A stretch of 27,716 bases of DNA from the IMG/VR virus record IMGVR_UViG_3300031857_001087, positions 1 to 27,716 of that record; one strand, given 5' to 3'. How positions within the stretch are numbered: the stretch's first letter is position 1; every line of letters begins with the position of its first letter. The notes under the pieces were generated by a model, which saw only the letters and a list, made by a program, of their open reading frames with translations, was not told the DNA's origin and ran no database searches. The DNA comes from a virus. Of the stretch, positions 1 to 6,402 are shown in pieces. Position numbers and translations under genes: made by a program.

Positions 1-27
1 AATAGGAAACTATTGCTCTTTTTATTT

Positions 28-44
28 AGATAAATAATAAAAAA
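28..44 (+). promoter_or_regulatory. Putative T4-type late promoter
   Basis: The 17-base motif AGATAAATAATAAAAAA lies 9 bases before the first start codon of the tagged operon at 54. The same motif recurs on the minus strand at 25224-25240, 25752-25768 and 27031-27047, with variants at 9417-9433, 23588-23605 and 5385-5403, always just upstream of late-type genes. The core GATAAATA resembles the T4 late promoter TATAAATA, which is recognised by gp55 sigma. The role is inferred from recurrence and position. Confidence 0.7.
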
Positions 45-53
45 TCCATTTTC

Positions 54-323
54 ATGCTGAATAATTTCAACCAGTTCATAAACGAAAGCAAAGAGGATGA
101 ATTTAATTCCATAGTAAAAGGTGATATCGTATTACATAGAGGACACCGATGTAAAGTTTTATCCGTCATGAAAGACAAAGAAGGAATCGTTTATTCTATT
201 AAAATAGATCCTATTGAAAGGAAGGAAGCTTCAAAATTTGATAGATCATTAAATCTTTCTCAATTTAAACAACAGGTATCTGGAGTAATTAAAAAAGAAA
301 AAACTGAGGAAGATGAGGACTAA
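54..323 (+). CDS. Small protein with capsid-targeting-like N-terminus
   Basis: A protein of 89 residues. It begins MLNNFNQFINES, where F-x-x-F-I-N-E before S12 closely resembles the T4 capsid-targeting sequence of Alt and the internal proteins (YQEFIAE before A), which the gp21 prohead protease cuts after L/I-x-E. The middle (about residues 22-55) reads like a small beta-rich SH3/KOW-like fold (GDIVLHRGHRCKVLSV, then EGIVYSIKID), and the tail is acidic (EKTEEDED). It is first in a three-gene operon behind a late promoter and overlaps the next gene by 11 bases. I infer a packaged internal protein; no family is recognised. Confidence 0.75.
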   Translation: MLNNFNQFINESKEDEFNSIVKGDIVLHRGHRCKVLSVMKDKEGIVYSIKIDPIERKEASKFDRSLNLSQFKQQVSGVIKKEKTEEDED

Positions 324-810
324 GCACATCAAGCAATATTATGACTTTCTCTTAGAACAAGACATGATGGCTGGCGTTCCGGGTGCTCCAGGAGGAGCCC
401 CTGCTCCTAAGCTTGAGAAGTATAAATTCATTTTTCTAGTAAAACCTGAAGATCCTTCAGTTCCAAGCAGAAAATATCCAGATGGAAGCATTATAGCAAA
501 ATACCCATGTTACTCCATAACTCTTCCTGACTTGGAAAAATGGGTTAATTCTAATGTGATTTCAACCGATAAATTAGAACTTAATCCTTCCGAATTAGAA
601 CTAAAAAGAAAGAACATAGTACAGATAGTAAAAGGAGATAAAACGAACGTGACAAAAGACGATAAGTCATTTATTGAAAAGCTTAAAAACTCAATAGCTA
701 GTGATATAATAGGAAAGAGAGAAGTAGATATTGAAGTTGTCTATGCAACTGATCGTAATCCGACTACTGAACACATTGATGTTACTTTCATAAAACTTCC
801 AGAAAAATGA
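313..810 (+). CDS. Putative internal head protein, capsid-targeting-like tag
   Basis: A protein of 165 residues. The N-terminus MRTKHIKQYYDFLLEQ has aromatic residues followed by L13-L14-E15 before Q16, fitting the L/I-x-E rule for T4 gp21 protease. A Gly/Pro/Ala-rich linker follows (about residues 20-33), then a mixed alpha/beta domain to the C-terminus (YKFIFLVKPED; EVDIEVVYATDRN). It overlaps the upstream gene by 11 bases and the downstream gene by 4 (ATGA), so the three are translationally coupled. No known family is recognised. The packaged role is inferred from the tag and operon. Confidence 0.75.
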   Translation: MRTKHIKQYYDFLLEQDMMAGVPGAPGGAPAPKLEKYKFIFLVKPEDPSVPSRKYPDGSIIAKYPCYSITLPDLEKWVNSNVISTDKLELNPSELELKRKNIVQIVKGDKTNVTKDDKSFIEKLKNSIASDIIGKREVDIEVVYATDRNPTTEHIDVTFIKLPEK

Positions 811-1556
811 TAAAATCGTTCTTAGAATTTATAAATGAAAGCATGGAAAACAACGTAGAGTTTCTTAAAAAGCTTACTATCGACATCATAGCAAAGCTTA
901 GGGAATCTTCTAAGGAAGAAAGTTCCAGCTATGCGACATTCTCTGGGATGGAATTCACGGAACCGTTCATGTTTGATCTCATATTAAAGGTTCGTAGAGA
1001 AACTGATCCTGATCTTAGACGAGACCCTCACTTCAATGATCTTTCTTGGGAAAAATTAAATTATGACAACCTTGGATATTCAATAGATGCGAATACTCGA
1101 ATGAGTAAATCAAAAGCGGCTGTGCCAAAGATAACAATGCACTTAATCTTAAATCCAAAAAAGGAGCCAATCCTTTATGAAAAGCTCTACGCTAGGCTAT
1201 TAGATATTTTAGTGCATGAGACGAATCACCTAGACCAGTTAGGAATAAACCGTGATCCATTCAACGTAAAAGTCTCAGATCCAAGAGAAAGAGCAAAGGC
1301 TAAAAAGAGCCACAAATACTTTCTTTTATCTGATGAAGTTGAATCCATGATAGAGGGAATGTACGTTAGATCAAAGGAACAGAGAATTCCACTAGATAAA
1401 GTCTTTCTAGAATATTTAACTCCTTTTCTTGAGACTAGATACATCAGTAGTTCAGAATTTCAAAAAGTAATGTTCACATGGATAACCAGATCCTTAGAGC
1501 TTTATCCTGATGCTGAATTTTCACCCTCTGCTAAAAAAATAATAGACTCAATCTAA
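807..1556 (+). CDS. Putative packaged zinc metalloprotease (HExxH)
   Basis: A protein of 249 residues. The N-terminus MIKSFLEFINES matches the T4 capsid-targeting pattern almost residue for residue (S-F-L-E-F-I-N-E before S12, against T-Y-Q-E-F-I-A-E before A). In a predicted helix, H137-E138-T-N-H141 forms an HExxH zinc site followed by LDQLG. About 36 residues later SDEVESMIEG (residues 175-184) offers E177 or E179 as a third ligand, as in gluzincin-type peptidases. It is the last gene of the operon and is followed directly by a new promoter at 1557. The protease call rests on this motif. Capsid packaging is inferred. Confidence 0.7.
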   Translation: MIKSFLEFINESMENNVEFLKKLTIDIIAKLRESSKEESSSYATFSGMEFTEPFMFDLILKVRRETDPDLRRDPHFNDLSWEKLNYDNLGYSIDANTRMSKSKAAVPKITMHLILNPKKEPILYEKLYARLLDILVHETNHLDQLGINRDPFNVKVSDPRERAKAKKSHKYFLLSDEVESMIEGMYVRSKEQRIPLDKVFLEYLTPFLETRYISSSEFQKVMFTWITRSLELYPDAEFSPSAKKIIDSI

Positions 1557-1582
1557 AACTTTTATCTAATTCTTAGTAGAAG
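1557..1582 (+). promoter_or_regulatory. Putative middle-type promoter
   Basis: The box AACTTTTA (1557-1564) is followed after 12 bases by a weak -10-like TAGAAG (1577-1582) preceded by AG. The same box, 12-base spacing and AG occur before the genes at 1991 and 13467. This resembles T4 middle promoters (MotA box plus -10), with a different box. It would drive the histone-like gene at 1603. Confidence 0.45.
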
Positions 1583-1602
1583 ATTAGAAAAATTTTAGAA
1601 TA

Positions 1603-1881
1603 ATGAATCAATTCGAAGAACTTAAAGCAGAGATTGCTGCCGCTCAAGAGGCAATTTTTGGACCTCTTAACTCGCTGATTACTGCAGCGGAAGACGACGC
1701 TTCAAAATACTATGATAAAGGCGTAAAAAGTGCTGGTAACAGACTAAAGAAAAAAATGCAAGAGATTCGTAAGGTGATCAAGCATCCAGTGACTAAGGCT
1801 CACATGACAAAAATCCAAAACATGGCAAAGGACGCTCGTCAAGCTCTTACTGATGAGATTTCAGCTAAAGCTACCGCTTAA
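1603..1881 (+). CDS. Histone H1-like DNA-binding protein
   Basis: A protein of 92 residues, Lys-rich and helical. Residues about 31-57 (EDDASKYYDKG, then AGNRLKKKMQEIRK) match the core of the small histone H1-like (Hc1-type) proteins widespread in Bacteroidota, which have an acidic patch, a Tyr/Phe-Tyr-Asp/Glu-Lys-Gly segment and a basic helix. Such proteins bind and compact DNA. Here a second basic stretch follows (KHPVTKAHMTKIQ) and the end is Ala-rich. It has its own promoter and terminator, so it is a single-gene unit. It could coat phage or host DNA during infection; that role is inferred. The family call is from memory. Confidence 0.65.
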   Translation: MNQFEELKAEIAAAQEAIFGPLNSLITAAEDDASKYYDKGVKSAGNRLKKKMQEIRKVIKHPVTKAHMTKIQNMAKDARQALTDEISAKATA

Positions 1882-1901
1882 TTAAACTTATAATTCATTT
1901 G

Positions 1902-1931
1902 AAAAATGCCTCTTTTTGAGGCATTTTTTTT
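1902..1931 (+). terminator. Rho-independent terminator
   Basis: An 11-base stem (AAAAATGCCTC pairing with GAGGCATTTTT) surrounds a T5 loop and runs into a T tract. It lies 20 bases after the histone-like gene and just before the promoter of the SSB gene. Confidence 0.9.
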
Positions 1932-1941
1932 GTTTTCTAAA

Positions 1942-1967
1942 AACTTTTAACTTTAAAGAAGTATAAT
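1942..1967 (+). promoter_or_regulatory. Putative middle-type promoter of SSB gene
   Basis: AACTTTTA (1942-1949) is followed after 12 bases by a perfect TATAAT (1962-1967), with an A-rich leader to the ATG at 1991. It is the clearest member of the AACTTTTA group and sits between the terminator at 1902-1931 and the SSB gene. Confidence 0.65.
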
Positions 1968-1990
1968 ATTATAAAAAATAACTATTTATT

Positions 1991-3001
1991 ATGACAGATT
2001 TTTTCGATTTACCGGAAGATGGTTTTTCAAAACAAAAATCATCCTCCTTAGGTAAAAAAGTGGATCCAAACGTTTACGATCCAGATCCTAATGCTTACAA
2101 CGGTTCTTACAAATCGGTTTTTCGATTTATTCCGTATGTGTTCGATAAGAGCAAGAGCAAGTACATCAAGTACACAGCAAAATTTTGGAATCCTCTAACT
2201 AAGGAATCTCTTTTTGTTGATTGTCCATCAAATGTTGAAAAACCTTCGATTCTTTGGACGATCGAATCTACATTAAGAGGTCTTAGGAAAGAAGAACCTG
2301 AATTAGTTGGTGAAATTGATAAGCAATTCTCTCGATGGAGCACATATCATTCAGCCGTTTACATTAAGAAGGATCCACAACGTCCTGACTTAGAAGGATC
2401 AATCAAGATCTTTAAGTTTAGAAATCAGATTGACATGTTGATTGATCAACTTGTAAATCCTGAAGAGGTTGATGGAATCTCTCTAAGTAAAAAAGTCAAT
2501 CCTTATCACCTATTAGAAGGAAAAGATTTCCTATGTGTAGTAGGTAAGAAGACTCAGCAATTTAGAGACTGGTCAAAATGTAAGTTTATGGATGAAGTAA
2601 CTCCTTTAATCTTTAAGATTGGCGACACACAAGTAGCCGTTGAGAACAGTGAAAAATCAGTAAAACTTGTGAATGAGTTCTTGACTAAGAACACTCCAAA
2701 AATGGATGAGTATTATCATCAAGAGTGGACTGATGATACTTTTAATAAAGTTGCTGAAGCAATCGTTGCTGCAATTCCTCAAAAGGAAATCTTAGAGATG
2801 ATCTTAGGTCGAAGCAAAGACACTCGAATGAATGAGCTTGTTCGTGCTAGAATGGGAGGAGCTTCAAGAGCGGCTAGACCTGCTCAAAAAGTTGATGAGG
2901 ATCTAGAATTCACATCATCTAAAACAGCAAGTGAGCCAGTTACTGAATCTACTTCTTCTGACTCAGATGATGAATACGATTCACTATTTTCTGATCTATA
3001 A
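1991..3001 (+). CDS. 32: Single-stranded DNA-binding protein, gp32-like
   Basis: A protein of 336 residues (T4 gp32 has 301). It would coat ssDNA at the replication fork and in recombination. The order fits gp32: an N-terminal segment, an OB-fold core (YKSVFRFIPYVFDKSK; AVYIKKDPQRPDLEGSIKIFKF, which aligns with [20 protein letters not shown] of gp32), then a low-complexity Ser/Asp-rich tail ending DDEYDSLFSDL, like the acidic protein-interaction tail of gp32. The Cys/His zinc cluster of T4 gp32 is absent: only three scattered Cys and no CxxC. It has its own promoter and heads the SSB, unknown, Rnh and co-chaperonin run. Confidence 0.88.
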   Translation: MTDFFDLPEDGFSKQKSSSLGKKVDPNVYDPDPNAYNGSYKSVFRFIPYVFDKSKSKYIKYTAKFWNPLTKESLFVDCPSNVEKPSILWTIESTLRGLRKEEPELVGEIDKQFSRWSTYHSAVYIKKDPQRPDLEGSIKIFKFRNQIDMLIDQLVNPEEVDGISLSKKVNPYHLLEGKDFLCVVGKKTQQFRDWSKCKFMDEVTPLIFKIGDTQVAVENSEKSVKLVNEFLTKNTPKMDEYYHQEWTDDTFNKVAEAIVAAIPQKEILEMILGRSKDTRMNELVRARMGGASRAARPAQKVDEDLEFTSSKTASEPVTESTSSDSDDEYDSLFSDL

Positions 3002-3015
3002 AAAAATAAAGTAAT

Positions 3016-3294
3016 ATGGAAAACAACGAATCTGAAGTATCAGTAGAAAAAAACGACGTGTCTGCTGAGAATCCAAAAAATGTTCTTTTTGGAACTATAA
3101 CGTATGCTGATGACGATGCATATGAGAACTTTATTGCTAACTTGGACATAAATCAATCAATATTCATCCTAGTCGCTTCTGCTAATTTTGCACAAGCTAA
3201 AGGAGCTTTCAATATTCTTGAATCAGAAGTCCTATCGTCAGCAATAAGAGTCATTAGAAAAAACTCTAAGCCTTCTCAAAAAGACGGCGAATAA
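3016..3294 (+). CDS. Hypothetical protein between SSB and Rnh
   Basis: A protein of 92 residues of unknown function. The acidic, polar N-terminus (about 20 residues) looks disordered. The rest reads as a compact alpha/beta domain (NVLFGTITYADDDAYENFI; SIFILVASANFAQAKGAF) and ends with a basic/polar tail. It starts 14 bases after the SSB stop and ends 9 bases before rnh, so it is co-transcribed. The position suggests a replication accessory role, which is only inference. Confidence 0.75.
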   Translation: MENNESEVSVEKNDVSAENPKNVLFGTITYADDDAYENFIANLDINQSIFILVASANFAQAKGAFNILESEVLSSAIRVIRKNSKPSQKDGE

Positions 3295-3303
3295 AACAAC
3301 GGT

Positions 3304-4443
3304 ATGGACTTAATAATAGATGGAAATGCCTTTATCAACATTGCGATAAGTGTCACCAAGTCTCTTTCTCAAAAGGATAAGAGAGTGGGTGAAGCTTATT
3401 ACGTTAATGATCTGTTCAGCGACGGCGGATTCATCTTAAAGGATCAAGTTAAAGTAGCTTTTAAGAATTTTTGTTTTACTTACTTGAATTCTCTGATTGC
3501 GCCAATCTCATCAAGTCCAGAAAAGATACACATCGTCTTTGATTCTACGAGTTGGAGAAAAGATTACACTGATCGATTCTTCAGAAATTCTGAATTCAAG
3601 ACTAGCTCAGCACCAACTGAATTTAAGTATAAGGGTAATCGCAAATATGATGACCACCAATACTTATTCTTTGACTATTTTCAACAAGTGATCATGTCAG
3701 CTCTAACTCAAAGGGCTGGCATAAATCACTACAAATTCAAAGGCACTGAAGGTGATGACATAATAGCTTACTTGTGTGACGTTATTGAGGGTGATATCCT
3801 GATCTACTCAGTCGATCAGGATCTAAAACAATTGACTGGGCACTCTAAAAAGAATGTCCTATTGATAACTCCAAAACAAATGGCCAAGACCAAGAGACTC
3901 TTTGTACCTGCTCAATTGGTTCCAACCGCCGCCGATGACGAAGTAGATAATTTCTTTTCTTTGAATGATGTTCACATAACTGGAGCAACCATTGAAAAGA
4001 CTATATCTAATCTCACAAGTAAAGATTATGTAGAGCATAAAGTAGACTTCGTGGATGATATCTTAAGCAAGATCCTTTTAGGAGACAAGTCGGATAACAT
4101 TCCAAAGATCACAAATATTTCTCCATCTAAAGCAAAAAAAGTAATATCTTCGATTCAGGAAAGATTTGGAGAAAATCTTATCGAGCAATTAGATGATCTA
4201 AATGAGGAACTGATCTTAGGAATAGTGAATGAGATCAAGATAGTAAATAAGATAAAGGACCAGGATAAATTAGATGAGGTTAGAGAGCATCTTCTCTTTA
4301 ATACTAAGCTAATACGTCTTTCAGTTAAAGTGTTTCCTAAGGAAATCAGAGATCTCCTAGATGAATTCTTTAGCACATACGAAAGCACAACCTTTAATCA
4401 AAAAGAATTTAACAATTTAAAAAATAACTTATCGCTCTTATGA
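3304..4443 (+). CDS. rnh: RNase H / 5'-3' exonuclease, T4 Rnh-like (FEN family)
   Basis: A protein of 379 residues (T4 Rnh has 305). FEN-family enzymes remove RNA primers and 5' flaps on the lagging strand. The acidic metal-binding motifs are visible in order: LIIDGNAF (D6), VFDSTSWRKDYT, FKGTEGDDIIAYL, SVDQDLKQL and LLGDKSDNIP, the last leading into the helix-hairpin-helix region. An insert of about 50 residues before GDKSDNIP (FVPAQLVPTAADDEVD onward) accounts for part of the extra length. The stop overlaps the co-chaperonin start by 4 bases (ATGA). Placement next to the SSB gene is consistent with gp32-Rnh cooperation in T4. Confidence 0.9.
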   Translation: MDLIIDGNAFINIAISVTKSLSQKDKRVGEAYYVNDLFSDGGFILKDQVKVAFKNFCFTYLNSLIAPISSSPEKIHIVFDSTSWRKDYTDRFFRNSEFKTSSAPTEFKYKGNRKYDDHQYLFFDYFQQVIMSALTQRAGINHYKFKGTEGDDIIAYLCDVIEGDILIYSVDQDLKQLTGHSKKNVLLITPKQMAKTKRLFVPAQLVPTAADDEVDNFFSLNDVHITGATIEKTISNLTSKDYVEHKVDFVDDILSKILLGDKSDNIPKITNISPSKAKKVISSIQERFGENLIEQLDDLNEELILGIVNEIKIVNKIKDQDKLDEVREHLLFNTKLIRLSVKVFPKEIRDLLDEFFSTYESTTFNQKEFNNLKNNLSLL

Positions 4444-4739
4444 AGCCATTATATGAAAGAATTCTGGTAAAACCCAGAGAAAAAGAGATCAGAACTAAGC
4501 AAGGAATACTTCTTCCTGAAAAAGCCGTAAAGAAACCAAATATCGGTGTTGTTATCTCATGCGGAGACGGAACTCCTAATAATCCAATGAAAGTTTCTCC
4601 AGGAGACAAAGTTCTATTCAATCGATATGCTGGAGTAGAATTAAACTTTAGAGGAGAAAAACACTATGTGATACTCTCAAATGAAGTAATTGGAGTCTTA
4701 GAAGACTTTGATGATATCTCTTTAGAGGATTTTGAATAA
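4440..4739 (+). CDS. 31: GroES-like co-chaperonin (gp31 equivalent)
   Basis: A protein of 99 residues, the usual length of GroES (97) and near T4 gp31 (111). It shows the Cpn10 layout: an N-terminal strand PLYERILVKPREKE, a mobile loop (IRTKQGILLPEKAVKKPNIG), then GVVISCGDG, VSPGDKVLFNRYAGVEL and an acidic C-terminus. T4 gp31 replaces GroES on host GroEL to fold the major capsid protein. The sequence looks closer to cellular GroES than to gp31, so the functional assignment rests partly on phage context. Translation is coupled to rnh by ATGA. Confidence 0.88.
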   Translation: MKPLYERILVKPREKEIRTKQGILLPEKAVKKPNIGVVISCGDGTPNNPMKVSPGDKVLFNRYAGVELNFRGEKHYVILSNEVIGVLEDFDDISLEDFE

Positions 4740-4767
4740 AAAAAAGGAGCTTTAAAGCTCCTTTTTT
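4738..4767. terminator. Bidirectional terminator
   Basis: A perfect inverted repeat (AAAAAAGGAGCTTT with AAAGCTCCTTTTTT) lies between the convergent genes ending at 4739 (+) and 4766 (-). A runs on one side and T runs on the other let it act on both strands. It overlaps the stop codon of the co-chaperonin gene. Confidence 0.9.
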
Positions 4768-5374
4768 ATTTAATATCAGTTGATTCCAATAGTGTATATG
4801 AAAAAGCATTTCCATGAATCTTAGAGGCTTTTCTACAAATAGCCATAAAAGCATCAAAATCCTTCACTCTTTTAAATACTTGACACCCTTCTGACCAGTT
4901 TTCTACCCAAGTAGAATCTTGTCCAGCCTTATGGATGTTTATTCCAAACATTCCAGTATCAGTCGTATTTTCCTCAAACACTAAATCGCGATTAGCGTCT
5001 CTCCAAACAGTCACGTTTCCGTTTCTTTGACAAAGAGCATCATACTTTCCTTGATGTTTGTCAATCTTCCATACTCCTCGATACTGTCCAGGAACAAGCC
5101 TAGCGACTCCTTTTTTATTATGGAACTCCTGAACTCCCTTTTTTCCAGGATCACAAGTTGCCATCCAACAGAAAAACTGCTTTACTCCATTTTCATCTTT
5201 ATATGAAATCGTCAAGTGATCATCAAATACGTTAGTTACCTTTTTGTATACTGCTGGAGAGGTGTTTCTTACTCCAATAATGTTCACGTCATAAGTCTTG
5301 TTTGAAGCATCCTCAAACCACTTATAGCCTTTTGCTTTGACTGCGGCCTCGACCTGTTCTCTTGTATAGCACAT
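4766..5374 (-). CDS. YkuD-like (L,D-transpeptidase-type) protein, possible endolysin
   Basis: A protein of 202 residues. Near the C-terminus FGINIHKAG (H148) followed by WSEGCQVF (S161-E-G-C164) mirrors the His/Cys catalytic motif of YkuD-type L,D-transpeptidases (H-x-x-G, then S/T-x-G-C). The middle has VPGQYRGVWKIDKHQGKYDAL. I recall similar proteins in phages and prophages. No signal peptide is visible, so export would need a holin or release on lysis. It has its own upstream TAAATAAA-rich late-type promoter and a terminator behind it. A cell-wall-lytic role is an inference; a virion-associated role is also possible. Confidence 0.6.
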   Translation of the reverse strand: MCYTREQVEAAVKAKGYKWFEDASNKTYDVNIIGVRNTSPAVYKKVTNVFDDHLTISYKDENGVKQFFCWMATCDPGKKGVQEFHNKKGVARLVPGQYRGVWKIDKHQGKYDALCQRNGNVTVWRDANRDLVFEENTTDTGMFGINIHKAGQDSTWVENWSEGCQVFKRVKDFDAFMAICRKASKIHGNAFSYTLLESTDIK

Positions 5375-5384
5375 AATTTAATTG

Positions 5385-5403
5385 CGTTTTATTTATTTAT
5401 TTG
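5385..5403 (-). promoter_or_regulatory. Putative late promoter (variant)
   Basis: Read on the minus strand this is CAAATAAATAAATAAAAC, 11 bases before the start codon at 5374. It keeps the AAATAAATAA core and following A run of the 17-base late motif but lacks the leading AGAT. Confidence 0.45.
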
Positions 5404-6336
5404 TTAAAGAGCGGTGATTCCAGCAGCAGACTCAGCTCTACCTGTACCAGCATCCCTAGAATTGATTATTCTATTGGGTTTTACCCAATCTTTTAGCCCA
5501 ATGTAAAATCCATCCTTAAGCGAATCGGTGACTTCAAATTTATTTAAGATTTCTTCTGTATTTGAGTACCCTGCCTCTTCTAACTTAGATTTAATCTCGT
5601 CACTGGTGTATTTCTTATCATCAAGGTCAGGTTCGTCTACCGCCTGGTACCAGTCAAGATATTGATAGATGCCTGACTCCTGATCAGATGTATCTATGTG
5701 TTCTGTAGTATTTTCACTATTGTTACGGGAGATGATGTTTTCTAAGTATTTATCAAGAGGTGTAAAGATGAGTACGTCCTTGATTTTATCTGAGTCGTAA
5801 TAGTTTTTAATAGCATCACCTACATCATCAAAAAGAATGGTCTTGGCAGAGAGTAATGCTGCTGCCCATGCCATTGCGCTAACTCGACCGTCTCCCTGTC
5901 TGCCACCCATTTTTCTTATGGTTGACTTGCACTTTTCTGGATCGTATCCTGCGATCCTCTCGATCTCCTCATACTTTGATTTTTCTTCTGGGCTTGCCTC
6001 TTCTTCCCATTCCTTAAACTTATCATCGTATAATTTTATCACGTGAGGAGAGTCTGTCTCAGCTGCGATTTTAGCAAGAGTCGGCATTCCGGCTTCTTCT
6101 ACCAGTTTGATGAAGGCTGGTCCTACTTCAGGATTATTAAAGTTATCAGTTCCGACTAATACTGTTTCAGCATCAAGATCATCATACCAGTGCTTCGCAC
6201 CCAATTGATTCATTGCAAAATAAGTCTTGCCTGATGCACTTGGACCTGAGAGCAATATAAGATCCTTTTGATCTAAATTAAACTCACGAGCTTCATATAA
6301 TGCTACCCACCTAGTGTAATTTAATAAGTACTTCAT
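5404..6336 (-). CDS. P-loop kinase-like protein with capsid-targeting-like tag
   Basis: A protein of 310 residues. The N-terminus MKYLLNYTRWVALYEA aligns without gaps with those of the genes at 25347-25739 and 26340-27020 (L-N-F/Y-x-x-W-x-x-L/V-H/Y-E15 before S/A), a gp21-type cleavage site. Next comes a Walker A loop, LILLSGPSASGKTYFAM (P-loop 31-38), and later TILFDDVGDAI as a possible Walker B. The loop resembles zeta-toxin or small-molecule/polynucleotide kinases; the substrate is unknown. I infer a packaged, injected nucleotide-dependent enzyme. No clear late promoter precedes it, and a terminator separates it from the sheath gene. Confidence 0.7.
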   Translation of the reverse strand: MKYLLNYTRWVALYEAREFNLDQKDLILLSGPSASGKTYFAMNQLGAKHWYDDLDAETVLVGTDNFNNPEVGPAFIKLVEEAGMPTLAKIAAETDSPHVIKLYDDKFKEWEEEASPEEKSKYEEIERIAGYDPEKCKSTIRKMGGRQGDGRVSAMAWAAALLSAKTILFDDVGDAIKNYYDSDKIKDVLIFTPLDKYLENIISRNNSENTTEHIDTSDQESGIYQYLDWYQAVDEPDLDDKKYTSDEIKSKLEEAGYSNTEEILNKFEVTDSLKDGFYIGLKDWVKPNRIINSRDAGTGRAESAAGITAL

Positions 6337-6353
6337 TTTCTAGTCAATTTTAA

Positions 6354-6382
6354 TAAAAAAGGAGACCCAAAGATCTCCTTTC
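6354..6382 (-). terminator. Terminator after the tail sheath gene
   Basis: The stem AAAGGAGA/TCTCCTTT with an 8-base loop is followed on the minus strand by a T-rich tract. It lies between the sheath stop (6403) and the next minus-strand gene (start 6336). Confidence 0.8.
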
Positions 6383-6402
6383 ATATTTATAAGCAATAGT
6401 CA

